A stretch of DNA of 64,000 bases from Dolichospermum flos-aquae CCAP 1403/13F (GCF_012516395.1 NZ_CP051206.1:4593334-4657333), one strand, 5' to 3'. Shown: positions 49,182 to 57,715, counted from the stretch's first letter. Translations and numbers: made by a program. Notes: generated by a model from the letters alone, not told the origin.

Positions 49182-49672
49182 ATTCTTGTAAAAAACACTT
49201 GCTTGCTAATAAATAGTATCCATGACATCTATCATTGGATACTGTTTATTAGTAATCATTTTGATTAATAATGTAGTGTAAATAACATCTACCAGTTTGA
49301 TAGTCAGGGGTACTATAGCGGTATGCACTTCAGGGCAAGCGCATCTTATTTTTAGAATGCTTACTGGACAAAGGTTTTGACGATTGTTAATTTTTGTAAC
49401 TAAAGGTTGAAACCCTTGCTGGGCATGGATTACAGAATTTAGGTGCGTTTGCCCTGTATGCACTTGAGTAAAATTCTAATTTTAGAGAGGCTTATATCCA
49501 AAGGGGTTTACTCCTGAATGCTGGAAGCTGCTATATCTAGACTGATTTAAATTGTGAAAATTTGATGATCTTTTAGTTCATAATTAGCAAATAGTATCCT
49601 GGTAAGTATTCTGATAATCAGAAGATAGGGTATATATTCAATAAATCCATACATTACTTAACTTAAACCTCT
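49182..49672. mobile_element. intergenic region with a degenerate inverted-repeat element (49325-49463)
   Basis: 491 bp. TATGCACTTCAGGGCAAGCG (about 49321) and GGTGCGTTTGCCCTGTATGC (about 49441) are imperfect inverted ends of about 22 bp enclosing some 95 bp without coding potential. An 85-codon minus-strand frame here (49206-49463) reads through these ends and is not convincing. Confidence 0.5.
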
Positions 49673-50236
49673 ATGTTACGACAAACTGCTTTTGGCATTG
49701 CTTTAAGTACGCTTGTCCTTGCTAGTGGCTACATGACTGCTGCGAATCCAGATAATAGTTCTGCTAAACAAACTGGCCGATATCAGCATTCATCACTTGT
49801 GACAAGTCAAGCAAAAATATCTAATCTTACTTTTCAAACTACTAATTTAGAACTAGCTGTTTTTACTCAAATTAATCAATATCGGGCGAAACGGGGGCTA
49901 AAAAAATTAAATTTAAACGGAAAGATCAGTCAGCAAGCCAGAATTCACAGTCAAAATATGGCTAGTGGTAAAGTTCCTTTTAGTCATCAAGGATTTGAAC
50001 AGCGGGTAATGACTATTCCTCTTAAATATAGTAGTGCGGCTGAAAATGTAGCTTATAATACGGGATATAGTAACCCTGCCAATGAGGCGGTTTCTGGCTG
50101 GTTAAAAAGCCCTGGTCATCTGAAAAATCTTCAGGGTAAATATAATTTAACTGGGGTTGGTGTGGCTGCTAATGAACAAGGAGAAGTTTATTTAACGCAA
50201 ATATTTTTAAACACTAATACCAGCGGACAAAATTAA
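49673..50236 (+). CDS. CAP-superfamily (SCP/PR1-like) secreted protein
   Basis: 187 aa. An N-terminal signal segment (LSTLVLASGYMTAAN) precedes a CAP domain at about 60-183: INQYRAKRGLKKL, ARIHSQNMASGKVPFSH, AENVAYNTGYSNPANEAVSG, WLKSPGHLKNL, TGVGVAANEQGEVYLTQIF. The conserved His/Glu/His-type cleft residues are present (FSHQG, AENVA, GHLKN). Bacterial CAP proteins are extracellular with uncertain function. A good terminator follows. Confidence 0.88.
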   Translation: MLRQTAFGIALSTLVLASGYMTAANPDNSSAKQTGRYQHSSLVTSQAKISNLTFQTTNLELAVFTQINQYRAKRGLKKLNLNGKISQQARIHSQNMASGKVPFSHQGFEQRVMTIPLKYSSAAENVAYNTGYSNPANEAVSGWLKSPGHLKNLQGKYNLTGVGVAANEQGEVYLTQIFLNTNTSGQN

Positions 50237-50239
50237 GAA

Positions 50240-50284
50240 TTATGCCCTTTGTGATGAAGGAAGGGGCATAAATTAATTTTTTAG
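50240..50284 (+). terminator. terminator of the CAP-domain gene
   Basis: TTATGCCCTT pairs with AAGGGGCATAA (one bulge), followed by AATTAATTTTTT. Confidence 0.75.
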
Positions 50285-50312
50285 TTTTTAATTTAGCATT
50301 TTTAATGAGGCG

Positions 50313-50571
50313 TTAGAGGATGTTTGAAAAGTATCAGAACTTATCTAGATCCCCCCAACCCCCCTTGAAAAGGGAGGCTAAATTTCTCAAAGTCCCCCTT
50401 TCTAAGAGGATGTTTTAAAAGTTTTTAATGTGGAAACAGACCCCTCTCCAAACCTCTCCCCTACCAGGGGAGAGGCTTTAAAAACCCCATTCCCTTGTAG
50501 GGAAGGGGGGAAGGGGGGTTAGGTTTTTGGAGATTATGGGTTTCATATAATACTTTTCAAACAACCTCTTA
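50313..50571. mobile_element. 259-bp MITE-like element with 22-bp ends
   Basis: TTAGAGGATGTTTGAAAAGTAT (50313-50334, 22 bp with two differences from the right-hand complement at 50550-50571) bounds the element. Inside, a second partial end (AAGAGGATGTTTTAAAAG at about 50395) and G/C-rich runs suggest one element nested in another. No coding capacity. Confidence 0.75.
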
Positions 50572-50623
50572 GCGAGAGTCCTGTTGTCTGGCAAAATGAA
50601 GATAATTTATATTTGATCAGTTC

Positions 50624-51253
50624 ATGACATTACCAGATTTTCAAGTTGGCGATGGCGATTTAAATGATGCAACTCTTTCTGAGTATTTAAAATCCCCAGC
50701 TATCGCTGTTGATACGGAAACAATGGGACTTTTACCTCAGCGCGATCGCTTGTGTCTGATTCAACTCTGTAACCCAGAAGGACAAGTTACTGCTATTCGG
50801 ATTTCTAGGGGACAAACAGTAGCACCAAATTTGCAAATTCTCATGGAAGCAACCCATATTGTCAAAGTTTTTCACTTTGCTAGGTTTGATGTTGCCACTT
50901 TACGGCAGAATTTAGATATTGTTGTGCAACCGATTTTTTGTACTAAAATTGCTAGTAAGTTAGCCCGGACTTATACAAATCGTCACGGACTAAAAGATGT
51001 GGTTTTAGAATTAGAAAAGGTGGAGTTAGATAAAAGTTCCCAATGTTCTGATTGGGGTAATGCGAGTAATTTATCTGATGCACAATTAAGTTATGCGGCT
51101 AATGATGTCCGTTATTTGTTAAGTGTCCGAGAAAAGCTCACAGCTATGTTACAACGGGAAGAACGTTGGCAAGTTGCCCAAGAATGTTTTCAAGTTTTAT
51201 CAACAATTGTTAGTTTAGATTTATTACAATTCAAGGACTTATTTGAACATTGA
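50624..51253 (+). CDS. RNase D-like 3'-5' exonuclease (DEDDy)
   Basis: 209 aa. Catalytic acids are D30 and E32 (AVDTETMG), D89 (HFARFDVATL) and the Y157xxxD161 pair (YAANDVRYLL), the DEDDy signature. The protein ends shortly after the nuclease domain and lacks the HRDC domains of E. coli RNase D, as in the cyanobacterial single-domain group. It likely trims stable RNA 3' ends. Confidence 0.92.
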   Translation: MTLPDFQVGDGDLNDATLSEYLKSPAIAVDTETMGLLPQRDRLCLIQLCNPEGQVTAIRISRGQTVAPNLQILMEATHIVKVFHFARFDVATLRQNLDIVVQPIFCTKIASKLARTYTNRHGLKDVVLELEKVELDKSSQCSDWGNASNLSDAQLSYAANDVRYLLSVREKLTAMLQREERWQVAQECFQVLSTIVSLDLLQFKDLFEH

Positions 51254-51296
51254 AATATCTAAATTTATAATTTGATTTTGAGTTAATTTACTTTTG

Positions 51297-51315
51297 GGCT
51301 GGGATTTACCCAGCC
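51297..51315. terminator. hairpin GGCTGGG...CCCAGCC between convergent genes
   Basis: A perfect 7-bp stem with a 5-base loop lies after the exonuclease gene and before the thrS-end duplicate. The flanks are T-rich on one side and A-rich on the other, so it could work in both directions. Confidence 0.6.
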
Positions 51316-51326
51316 TATTATTTACT

Positions 51327-51513
51327 TAGAATTTACTAAAATTAGCAATTGCTTCTGTGATTTTATCCACAACCTCATCTACAATTATGACTCCCAACTC
51401 CCCAGAAGCGCGGGTACGAATACTCAAACTGTTGGTTTCGACTTCCTTCGCACCAACCACCGCCATGACAGGTATTTTATCCTTTTTGGCGTTGCGAATC
51501 AACTTACCCAAGC
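51327..51513 (-). pseudogene. duplicated 3' end of thrS
   Basis: 187 bp here and at 52207-52393 align without gaps with about six substitutions, encoding LGKLIRNAKKDKIPVMAVVG and onward to the ThrRS C-terminus. The intact gene uses the 52207 copy. The right break falls at AAGC, exactly where the thrS copy continues as the HIP1-like GCGATCGCC. The two copies flank a toxin-antitoxin pair and an inverted-repeat element. Confidence 0.92.
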
Positions 51514-51593
51514 ATTACTGTGTTTAATCATTTATTTAAACTCCTATAAATCTTTTTCTACATCCAATATCCTTTTTTCGTAAATCACAGAGT

Positions 51594-51863
51594 TTATGGA
51601 AAATAACGATAAAATTCCCGACGGTGTAGAACGCGCATTACTTCTATAATATCTCCATTAACTTCTATGCCAACACGATAATCATTAATGCGAATGCGAT
51701 AACGATCATTATAACCTCGCATAGCTTTAATATCAGGAATCTCTTCCAAAGAATTGATGTTTTCTAGAGTTGTAAATGCAATTACGTAGATGAGTTAGTA
51801 TGATTCTGAACTCTTCAATTGTTTCAGGTCTTTCAAAAAAGCCTGACGGTATTGGACTTCCAA
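51594..51863 (-). pseudogene. RelE/ParE-family toxin with premature stop
   Basis: A 90-codon frame from TTG 51863 reads LEVQYRQAFLKDLKQLKSSE, then SY, TAA (51797-51795), then LIYVIAFTTLENINSLEEIP, DIKAMRGYNDRYRIRINDYR and VGIEVNGDIIEVMRVLHRRE before FYRYFP and the stop. Apart from the single nonsense codon (23rd) it is a full RelE-type mRNA interferase with the C-terminal R/H residues (VLHRREFY). The toxin is presumably inactive unless the stop is read through or translation restarts. Confidence 0.8.
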
Positions 51864-51865
51864 GA

Positions 51866-52084
51866 TTATTCTTCCTCAAGATAAGCTAAGGCTTTACTAC
51901 GATTTAGTAATGGGGTATTCATAGATTCATTCATAGCTTTGTTCATACAATAGTCTTCTACTGCTTCAGCAAGTTCATCCAAGGAAGCATCCTGTGTAGG
52001 TAGTAATTGTCTCCAGATTTCAAGAGGAATTACAACTGCAATAGTATTTCCTTCCGTGTTGGTAAGATATTCAAGATTTAGCAT
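51866..52084 (-). CDS. RelB/Phd-like antitoxin
   Basis: 72 aa: MLNLEYLTNTEGNTIAVVIP, then EIWRQLLP, an acidic helical stretch and the tail LLNRSKALAYLEEE. It fits short antitoxins paired with RelE-type toxins in cyanobacteria. The toxin frame begins 2 bp after its stop. It is intact while the toxin is broken, a common end state of a decaying module. No Shine-Dalgarno stands out, but GGAGTAAC precedes the start. Confidence 0.78.
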   Translation of the reverse strand: MLNLEYLTNTEGNTIAVVIPLEIWRQLLPTQDASLDELAEAVEDYCMNKAMNESMNTPLLNRSKALAYLEEE

Positions 52085-52124
52085 TTGTTACTCCAAAATT
52101 CATTCTACAAGGTTCAAAAAAGTT

Positions 52125-52201
52125 GTAGGTTGGGTTAAGCGACAGCGCAACCCAACAAAAGTCCGTAAATGTTGGGTTTCACTTCGTTCTACCCAACCTA
52201 C
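52125..52201. mobile_element. 77-bp element with GTAGGTTGGGT ends next to thrS
   Basis: GTAGGTTGGGT (52125-52135) and its complement (52191-52201) bound a small element with internal CAACCCAAC/GTTGGGTTT segments. It abuts the thrS stop codon (52206). A related element is at 63589-63718. Confidence 0.8.
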
Positions 52202-52205
52202 TTTT

Positions 52206-54026
52206 TTAGAAGTTACTAAAGTTAGTAATTGCTTCTGTGATTTTATCCACAACCTCATCTACAATTATGACTCCCAACTCCCCAGAAGCGCGGGTACGAA
52301 TACTCAAACTGTTGGTTTCGACTTCCTTCGCACCAACCACCGCCATGACGGGGATTTTATCCTTTTCGGCGTTGCGAATCAACTTACCCAAGCGATCGCC
52401 ACTGGTATCCACTTCCGCCCGAATACCCAATGCAACCATCTTAGCAGCCACCTCTTTGGTAAAATCTAACTGAAGATCACCGACAGGTAATAACCTGATT
52501 TGTACAGGTGCTAACCACAGAGGAAAATCACCCGCGTACTCTTCAATTAAAATTCCAATTAATCGTTCCAAAGAACCAAAGGGCGCGCGGTGAAGCATTA
52601 CTGGACGTTGACGCGAACCATCTTCCGCCACATATTCTAAATCAAAGCGTTCCGGTAAATTATAATCTACCTGCACAGTTCCCAATTGCCATTCCCGTTC
52701 TAAAGCATCACTGAAGATAAAATCCAGCTTGGGTCCATAAAAAGCCGCTTCCCCAATTCCTTCAAAATGCTCCATTCCCAATTGTTGCACAGCGCGACGA
52801 ATTGCCCCTTCCGCTTTATCCCAAGCTTCATCAGAACCGATATACTTATCACTAGCTGGGTCACGGAAACTCAATCTAGCTTTGAAATTCTTCAATTGCA
52901 GACTTTTGAAAACGCTCAAAATCAAATCTACAACATTGAGAAATTCACTGTCTAGCTGTTCGGGAGTCACGAATAAATGAGAATCATCAACGGTAAAACC
53001 GCGCACTCTGGTTAAACCACCCAATTCTCCCGACTGTTCATAACGGTAAACTGTACCAAATTCCGCCAAACGCATCGGTAATTCCCGATAAGAGCGTAAT
53101 TCACTCTTGTATATTTGGATGTGGAAAGGGCAGTTCATCGGTTTCATGACAAAACCCTGTTCTATGGCTCTTGCTTCCTCATCTTCAGCCATTAAAGGAA
53201 ACATATCTTCCTTGTATTTCTGCCAATGTCCAGATGTTTTAAATAAATCAACTCTGGCAATATGGGGAGTAACTACAGGTAAATAACCCCGTTTTAATTG
53301 TTCTTTTTTGAGGAAGTCTTCTAAAATCGTTCTTAACAAAGTCCCTTTGGGAGTCCACAAAGGTAAACCAGGTCCGACTAAATCGGAAAAGATAAATAAT
53401 CCGAGTTCTTTACCCAGTTTACGATGATCACGGCGCAGGGCTTCTTCTTTGCGGCGTTTATACTCTGCTAATTGTTCGGGAGTTTCCCAAGCTGTGGCAT
53501 AAATGCGCTGTAATTGAGCTTTGTTTTCATCTCCGCGCCAATAAGCACCCGCAACGCTTTCTAACTCTATAGCTTTGGGATTAATTTCGCTGGTATTTTC
53601 GAGGTGAGGTCCAGCGCACAAATCCCACCATTGCTCTCCCAAATGGTAAATTGTGATGGGTTCTTGTTTGATATCTCCGAGAATTTCCAGTTTATAGGGT
53701 TCGTTAATGGCTTCAATGCGGCGTTGTGCTTCTTCGCGGCTGACTTCTTCCCGAATTAATGGTAATTTGCGATTAATAATCTTGACCATTTCTTTTTGAA
53801 TGGTTTTTAAATCCTTATCGCTAAAGGGTTCTGGACTATCAAAGTCATAATAAAACCCATTTTCAATCCAAGGACCAATTGTAACTTGCACCTTGGGAAA
53901 CAGCTTTTGTACTGCCATAGCCATGATATGGGAAGCTGTGTGACGAATCTTTTTTAGTGTTTCTGATTCGCTGGTTCGGGGTAAATAGATTTTTTCGACT
54001 GGTTGGGTTTCTTGATTTGGGGACAT
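52206..54026 (-). CDS. thrS: threonyl-tRNA synthetase
   Basis: 606 aa. It lacks the N-terminal TGS domain of E. coli ThrRS but keeps the editing-type SAD domain (RHTASHIMAMAVQKLFPKVQ), the class II core (MKPMNCPFHIQIYK with the zinc cysteine, FGTVYRYEQSGEL, MLHRAPFGSLERLIG) and the anticodon-binding domain (APVQIRLLPVGDLQ to the end). The TGS-less form is common in cyanobacteria. Its last 187 bp are duplicated 880 bp downstream; an inverted-repeat element adjoins its stop. Confidence 0.96.
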   Translation of the reverse strand: MSPNQETQPVEKIYLPRTSESETLKKIRHTASHIMAMAVQKLFPKVQVTIGPWIENGFYYDFDSPEPFSDKDLKTIQKEMVKIINRKLPLIREEVSREEAQRRIEAINEPYKLEILGDIKQEPITIYHLGEQWWDLCAGPHLENTSEINPKAIELESVAGAYWRGDENKAQLQRIYATAWETPEQLAEYKRRKEEALRRDHRKLGKELGLFIFSDLVGPGLPLWTPKGTLLRTILEDFLKKEQLKRGYLPVVTPHIARVDLFKTSGHWQKYKEDMFPLMAEDEEARAIEQGFVMKPMNCPFHIQIYKSELRSYRELPMRLAEFGTVYRYEQSGELGGLTRVRGFTVDDSHLFVTPEQLDSEFLNVVDLILSVFKSLQLKNFKARLSFRDPASDKYIGSDEAWDKAEGAIRRAVQQLGMEHFEGIGEAAFYGPKLDFIFSDALEREWQLGTVQVDYNLPERFDLEYVAEDGSRQRPVMLHRAPFGSLERLIGILIEEYAGDFPLWLAPVQIRLLPVGDLQLDFTKEVAAKMVALGIRAEVDTSGDRLGKLIRNAEKDKIPVMAVVGAKEVETNSLSIRTRASGELGVIIVDEVVDKITEAITNFSNF

Positions 54027-54577
54027 TGGCTATTAAACTTTTGACGAAGTGTTAAAAATAGAGTTGACGAAAAATATCTTTACAAAATAAATAATAGTCC
54101 ACTGGCTATGGTTTTTCCTAATTTAGCCCAACTACAGGCTGCTGGTAAAAGCCATACAAGACAAAATTAAATTCAATCGAGTTGTCAGAGAACAGGGAAC
54201 AGGGAACAGGGAATAGAAAAATTTTCTTCTTTCTTCTTTCTTCTTTCTTCTGTTCTTCTTTCTTCTTTCTTCTTTCTTCTTTCTTCTTTCTTCTTTCTTC
54301 TTTCTTCTTTCTTCTTTCTTCTTTCCTCCTGACTCCTGACTCGGTGACTCCTGACTCGGTGACTCCTGACTCGGTGACTCCTGAATTCTTCCTTTAGAGG
54401 TATCCAGGTTTACTCCCAAGGAGCTTTACAAAACTATTGCCAAATTTATATAATCATGCTTCAGATACCAAGTTACATATTTTTTAAGTTTTTTTATGTA
54501 AAAAGTTATGAACTGATTGTTAAGGATCGTAAATAACGTTAATATAAATAGACAATTAAGAAATATGATTCTCATAT
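54027..54577. repeat. intergenic region rich in tandem repeats
   Basis: 551 bp. It contains AACAGGG units (54191-54213), a long TTTCTTC heptamer array (about 54224-54325, some 14 units) and three copies of a 15-bp unit ACTCCTGACTCGGTG (about 54332-54384). Open frames on both strands are repeat translations, not genes. The promoter of the next gene should lie after 54420. Confidence 0.88.
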
Positions 54578-54892
54578 ATGGGGGACTCAAATCTACCAAA
54601 CGCTGATTTACTAAAATCAGTCTTAGAACCGCTGTTAGAGGATTTTCAAGATTGGTTTGAGCGATATCGTCAAATTCTGGAAAATGAGAAAATCCAATTC
54701 ATGAGTGAACAAGAGCAATTTGACTTACTAAAACGAGTTAAAAATGCACAAAATGAACTCAAAACGGCAAGAATGTTGTTTAAGGCAACTGATCAACAAG
54801 TCGGACTTGATATGGCAACGGTAATGCCTTGGCATCAATTAGTTACAGAATGTTGGAGTGTGGGAATGCGTTTAGGTCAGTCAAAGGAATAA
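54578..54892 (+). CDS. DUF2605-family protein
   Basis: 104 aa, soluble and helical: LLKSVLEPLLEDFQDWFERY, MSEQEQFDLLKRVKNAQNEL, VMPWHQLVTECWSV. It matches the cyanobacteria-restricted DUF2605 pattern of an N-terminal helix, a coiled coil and a conserved W-H-x-L-V-x-E-C-W end. Function unknown. The next gene is a DUF2973 member 246 bp downstream on the same strand, an association I take as meaningful. Confidence 0.8.
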   Translation: MGDSNLPNADLLKSVLEPLLEDFQDWFERYRQILENEKIQFMSEQEQFDLLKRVKNAQNELKTARMLFKATDQQVGLDMATVMPWHQLVTECWSVGMRLGQSKE

Positions 54893-55138
54893 TCAACCTG
54901 TTGGCAAGATCTGAATCCAGTGGAAATTGTAAAAATATTAGACAATTCTTAACATTCTTTTCATAAAAAAATAATGTGCCTCGTGTTACCTTAATATCAA
55001 TATAAGGATTGCACCATATAACATAAGCACATAAGTAAAGAATCTTACATTCTTTCCTACCGTAAATTATTTATTTGCGGAGTTTTAGGTTTTACATAGA
55101 TAACATTTTTACCCTTTGCTGTTCTGGAGGAAAATTCA

Positions 55139-55459
55139 ATGCTACACCTACTTTATATTTTAGCTTTCACCGTTTTGGCATTTATGGCTGTTGGTAATTT
55201 AATTCGCAATCTGATCATGTTCAGTTTTGACAGAGAACGAACTTATTCTAATAACCAATCATCACCAGGTGGCTTTGGTTATTATGCAGCTAGAAGGCAG
55301 TATGTCCCCCATCCTGAATTGTTAGATAGTGCAGGTAATATGATTAAAGAACCGCTGTTGGTCATGCGTTCAATTAATGTTGAAGATGCACGGGAACAGT
55401 TAGATGCTCTTTATGAATCCTCTCCTAGTCAAAAAATTGATCGCTCAGAAGGAGCATAA
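55139..55459 (+). CDS. DUF2973-family membrane protein
   Basis: 106 aa. One N-terminal membrane helix (LLYILAFTVLAFMAVGNLI) precedes a conserved tail with YVPHPELLDSAGNMIKEPLL and VMRSINVEDAREQLDALYES, the DUF2973 hallmark. GGAGG lies 7 bp before the start. Restricted to cyanobacteria; function unknown. Probably membrane-anchored with its C-terminus in the cytosol. Confidence 0.82.
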   Translation: MLHLLYILAFTVLAFMAVGNLIRNLIMFSFDRERTYSNNQSSPGGFGYYAARRQYVPHPELLDSAGNMIKEPLLVMRSINVEDAREQLDALYESSPSQKIDRSEGA

Positions 55460-55524
55460 TTGATAATTTGCAAAATTTTGAACTATATAGAGGTTTGGTA
55501 ATACTAAACCTCTATAATTGTAGG

Positions 55525-55542
55525 GGCAACCCCTGTGGTTGC
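55525..55542. repeat. hairpin GGCAACC...GGTTGCC between convergent genes
   Basis: A perfect 7-bp stem within GTAGGGGCAACCCCTGTGG, a dispersed palindrome between the DUF2973 gene and sufE. Confidence 0.6.
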
Positions 55543-55628
55543 CTAGCCAATGTGGTTCAGCGGAGTCAGGAATTCAAAAAGCAGAAAGAATAATCTCAAA
55601 CTTAAAAAAGTTGTCGAGTCTCCAATTC

Positions 55629-56069
55629 CTAATTTTCTAATTTAGATTCCAAAGCTTTTTTTTGCATTGTTTTGAAAATATTGTAAAAACCATTAGCGCG
55701 GGAAGGTGTCAAACTTACATTTAAGCCAGTTTCTTGAATAAAATCAGGAGTAAGTTGGATTATTTCTGTAGGTGTTGATCCATTTAATCCTTCTATTAAT
55801 AATGCTAATAAGCCCTTAGTTAATTGGGAATCAGAATCACCCTGAAATATGACTTTACCGTCTTCTAATGATGCCGTAACATACACTTGAGAAACACAAC
55901 CGGGAACTTTATTTTCTGGGAGTTTACCAGATTCAGGAAACTCTTGTAGCTTTTGAGCATACCAAATTAACTGCTCATAGCGTCGTTTTGGTTCTGTAGC
56001 GCGTTGAAAGCGGTGGACAATTTTATTTAGTGCAGGTGGTAAGGAATCAAGAGTTGAGGACATGATCAA
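55629..56069 (-). CDS. sufE: SufE cysteine-desulfurase activator
   Basis: 146 aa. The sulfur-accepting cysteine is C58 in NKVPGCVSQVYV, followed by FQGDSDSQLTKGLLALLIEG and LTPSRANGFYNIFKTMQ. It takes persulfide from SufS for iron-sulfur cluster assembly. The ATG at 56069 or the next one two codons later may be used. Other suf genes are not adjacent. Confidence 0.95.
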   Translation of the reverse strand: MIMSSTLDSLPPALNKIVHRFQRATEPKRRYEQLIWYAQKLQEFPESGKLPENKVPGCVSQVYVTASLEDGKVIFQGDSDSQLTKGLLALLIEGLNGSTPTEIIQLTPDFIQETGLNVSLTPSRANGFYNIFKTMQKKALESKLEN

Positions 56070-56290
56070 TCCAGGAAATAATTACTCTTATCTTAGCAAT
56101 TACCAACCATTCTAGATACCATTCGGATCACAACAAATATCAAAAATTGCTATTAAGTACAGCACTTGTTTACATTGTTAAATGAAAACAAATGTTAAAA
56201 TTTGCTACAAAGTAAGCAATGATATAGATTTTTATTAATCAATATTTAGATGATATTGACAAGCATCCGCAAATATCAGGAGTAAATTAG

Positions 56291-56551
56291 ATGTTGACTT
56301 CAAGCTTACTAGCTACAGCTACCGCATCTCTAGAATGGAGTCCTAATATTAGCATAATTATGATTGTTGCCAATATTTTCGCTATTGCTGTAGGCAAATT
56401 TACGATTGAGCATCCTCATGCTAAACCAGAATTACCAGCACCTCAATTTTTCGGTGGTTTTGGTTTACCTGCGGTACTAGCAACTACTTCCTTTGGGCAT
56501 ATTTTAGGAGCAGGTATCATTTTAGGGCTACACAGTATTGGTAAAATCTAA
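56291..56551 (+). CDS. psaK: photosystem I subunit X (PsaK)
   Basis: 86 aa. Two membrane helices joined by the stromal loop with KFTIEHPHAKPELPAPQFFG and ending TTSFGHILGAGIILGLHSIG, all family hallmarks. PsaK lies at the periphery of photosystem I and is involved in trimer-edge contacts and state transitions. TCAGGAGT precedes the start. A terminator follows 20 bp after the stop. Confidence 0.96.
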   Translation: MLTSSLLATATASLEWSPNISIIMIVANIFAIAVGKFTIEHPHAKPELPAPQFFGGFGLPAVLATTSFGHILGAGIILGLHSIGKI

Positions 56552-56570
56552 ATTTTACTGATTAAAAATT

Positions 56571-56605
56571 AGGGAGAGGAATTTATTTTTCTTCTCCCTT
56601 TTTTT
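56571..56605 (+). terminator. rho-independent terminator of psaK
   Basis: AGGGAGA and TCTCCCT form a 7-bp stem followed by seven T residues. Confidence 0.88.
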
Positions 56606-56779
56606 ATAAGGAAGAACGCCGAAAACCCTTGAAAATGTGGCTGACTCAGGAAGCCACATTTGGGCTTTAGACAAGGGATGAAGGCTAGAGGCTTTCCTTT
56701 ATCCTGCATTGACGTTAATTTGAAAATTTGAAATTATTTCAAATTTTCATCCATATTCGTGATAGAATCAAATTGTCAC

Positions 56780-56972
56780 TAAAGACATAAAAAGCTACCG
56801 AGGGACTCTCGCAAAGTTACGCTTGTCAGATATGATTTCGCCCGCCAGGGCAAACGAAATCAGGGCAAGAACCCAAATATTTAAGGAACCCTGCCTGAAA
56901 CTGGGATAACTGAGGGATATAGACTGAAACTCTCTATAGAATCTCCGCGTCTTTAGACCGGGGAGTGTCAAG
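56780..56972 (+). ncRNA. structured region resembling the right end / omega-RNA scaffold of a TnpB element, without tnpB
   Basis: Within the 613-bp psaK-allA spacer, 56834-56861 forms GATTTCG/CGAAATC with a GCCC/GGGC core, and 56943-56965 forms an imperfect CTCC..GTC/GAC..GGAG hairpin followed by GTGTCAAG. This order, structured RNA then a GC hairpin and TCAAG end, is like the 3' ends of IS200/IS605 TnpB units in cyanobacteria. No tnpB frame is present upstream. A second hairpin CAGCCC/GGGACTG lies at about 57121. The call rests on resemblance only. Confidence 0.35.
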
Positions 56973-57164
56973 CTATAGAAATTAACTTTGCCTAGGCAGG
57001 AGTTAAAATAGGCGATTATGGTTTGTCTAAAGCATTTGATTTAGCCGGTTTAAGTGGACAAACTTTAAACAGGCGTTGTTAGATTGTATGTAAACCATCA
57101 AATAAAGAAGTTGTCAGTAACCCAGCCCTAAAGGGACTGAGTTTCCCGCTTACCGCGTGATCTT

Positions 57165-57659
57165 ATGAGTACATTATCAAAAATACAAGAATTACCATCT
57201 CAATTGATTACACCAGAAAATTTTCAACCTTATGGACAGGTAATATATGCAAGTAAAGATGGGAAAAATTTTGATCAAGAAGATGCCCAGTTAAATTTAC
57301 AAAATGGTATTCCTCATTTTTATATTATGCGGTTGCAGAAAAACGGACGGAAATTTCACCAAATTACTCGTCATGTCAAATGTACTCAATGTTTAGGTTC
57401 ATTGGATAGTAAAGACTGGTTAATGGCAGTTTGTCCAGCTAATAATGATACGAATGCACCTGGGTTATCAGAACTTGCAGCTTTTCGGATTCCCGGAAAT
57501 TGTTTTATTAAATTAGATATGGGAACTTGGCACGCAGGCCCATATTTTGATCATGATTTTGTAGATTTTTACAATTTAGAATTGAGTGATACAAATGTGG
57601 TAGATCATTTCACTCATAATTTTCTCAAAAGTCATAATTTAGCCTTTGAGATGATTTAA
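57165..57659 (+). CDS. ureidoglycolate lyase-like protein (AllA family)
   Basis: 164 aa cupin. The family ending is clear (GTWHAGPYFDHDFVDFYNLE, then LSDTNVVDHFTHNF) and the beginning has LITPENFQPYGQVI. AllA releases glyoxylate and urea from ureidoglycolate in purine degradation. Two cysteines in VKCTQCLGSLDSK are unusual. No other allantoin genes adjoin, so the in vivo substrate is uncertain. Confidence 0.85.
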   Translation: MSTLSKIQELPSQLITPENFQPYGQVIYASKDGKNFDQEDAQLNLQNGIPHFYIMRLQKNGRKFHQITRHVKCTQCLGSLDSKDWLMAVCPANNDTNAPGLSELAAFRIPGNCFIKLDMGTWHAGPYFDHDFVDFYNLELSDTNVVDHFTHNFLKSHNLAFEMI

Positions 57660-57662
57660 AAT

Positions 57663-57695
57663 AAGATCCCCGACTTCTTAAACAAGTCAGGGATC
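57663..57695. terminator. repeat hairpin between convergent genes (copy 1)
   Basis: AGATCCCCGACTT pairs with AAGTCAGGGATCT. The same hairpin type is at 60481-60511. It sits between convergent genes and may terminate both. Confidence 0.65.
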
Positions 57696-57715
57696 TGGAT
57701 ATTTTGGATATGTGT

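Noticed and set aside
49206-49463. 85-codon minus-strand frame after trpB
   Set aside because: It starts inside one imperfect inverted end and reads through the whole element; composition is not protein-like.
54132-54419. Open frames on both strands (about 71 and 95 codons) rich in S/F/L or K/E/R
   Set aside because: They are translations of the TTTCTTC and ACTCCTGACTCGGTG tandem arrays and show no protein-like features.
56780-57160. Group II intron or riboswitch in the psaK-allA spacer
   Set aside because: No domain V-like hairpin and no known aptamer core could be found; the TnpB right-end resemblance fits better.
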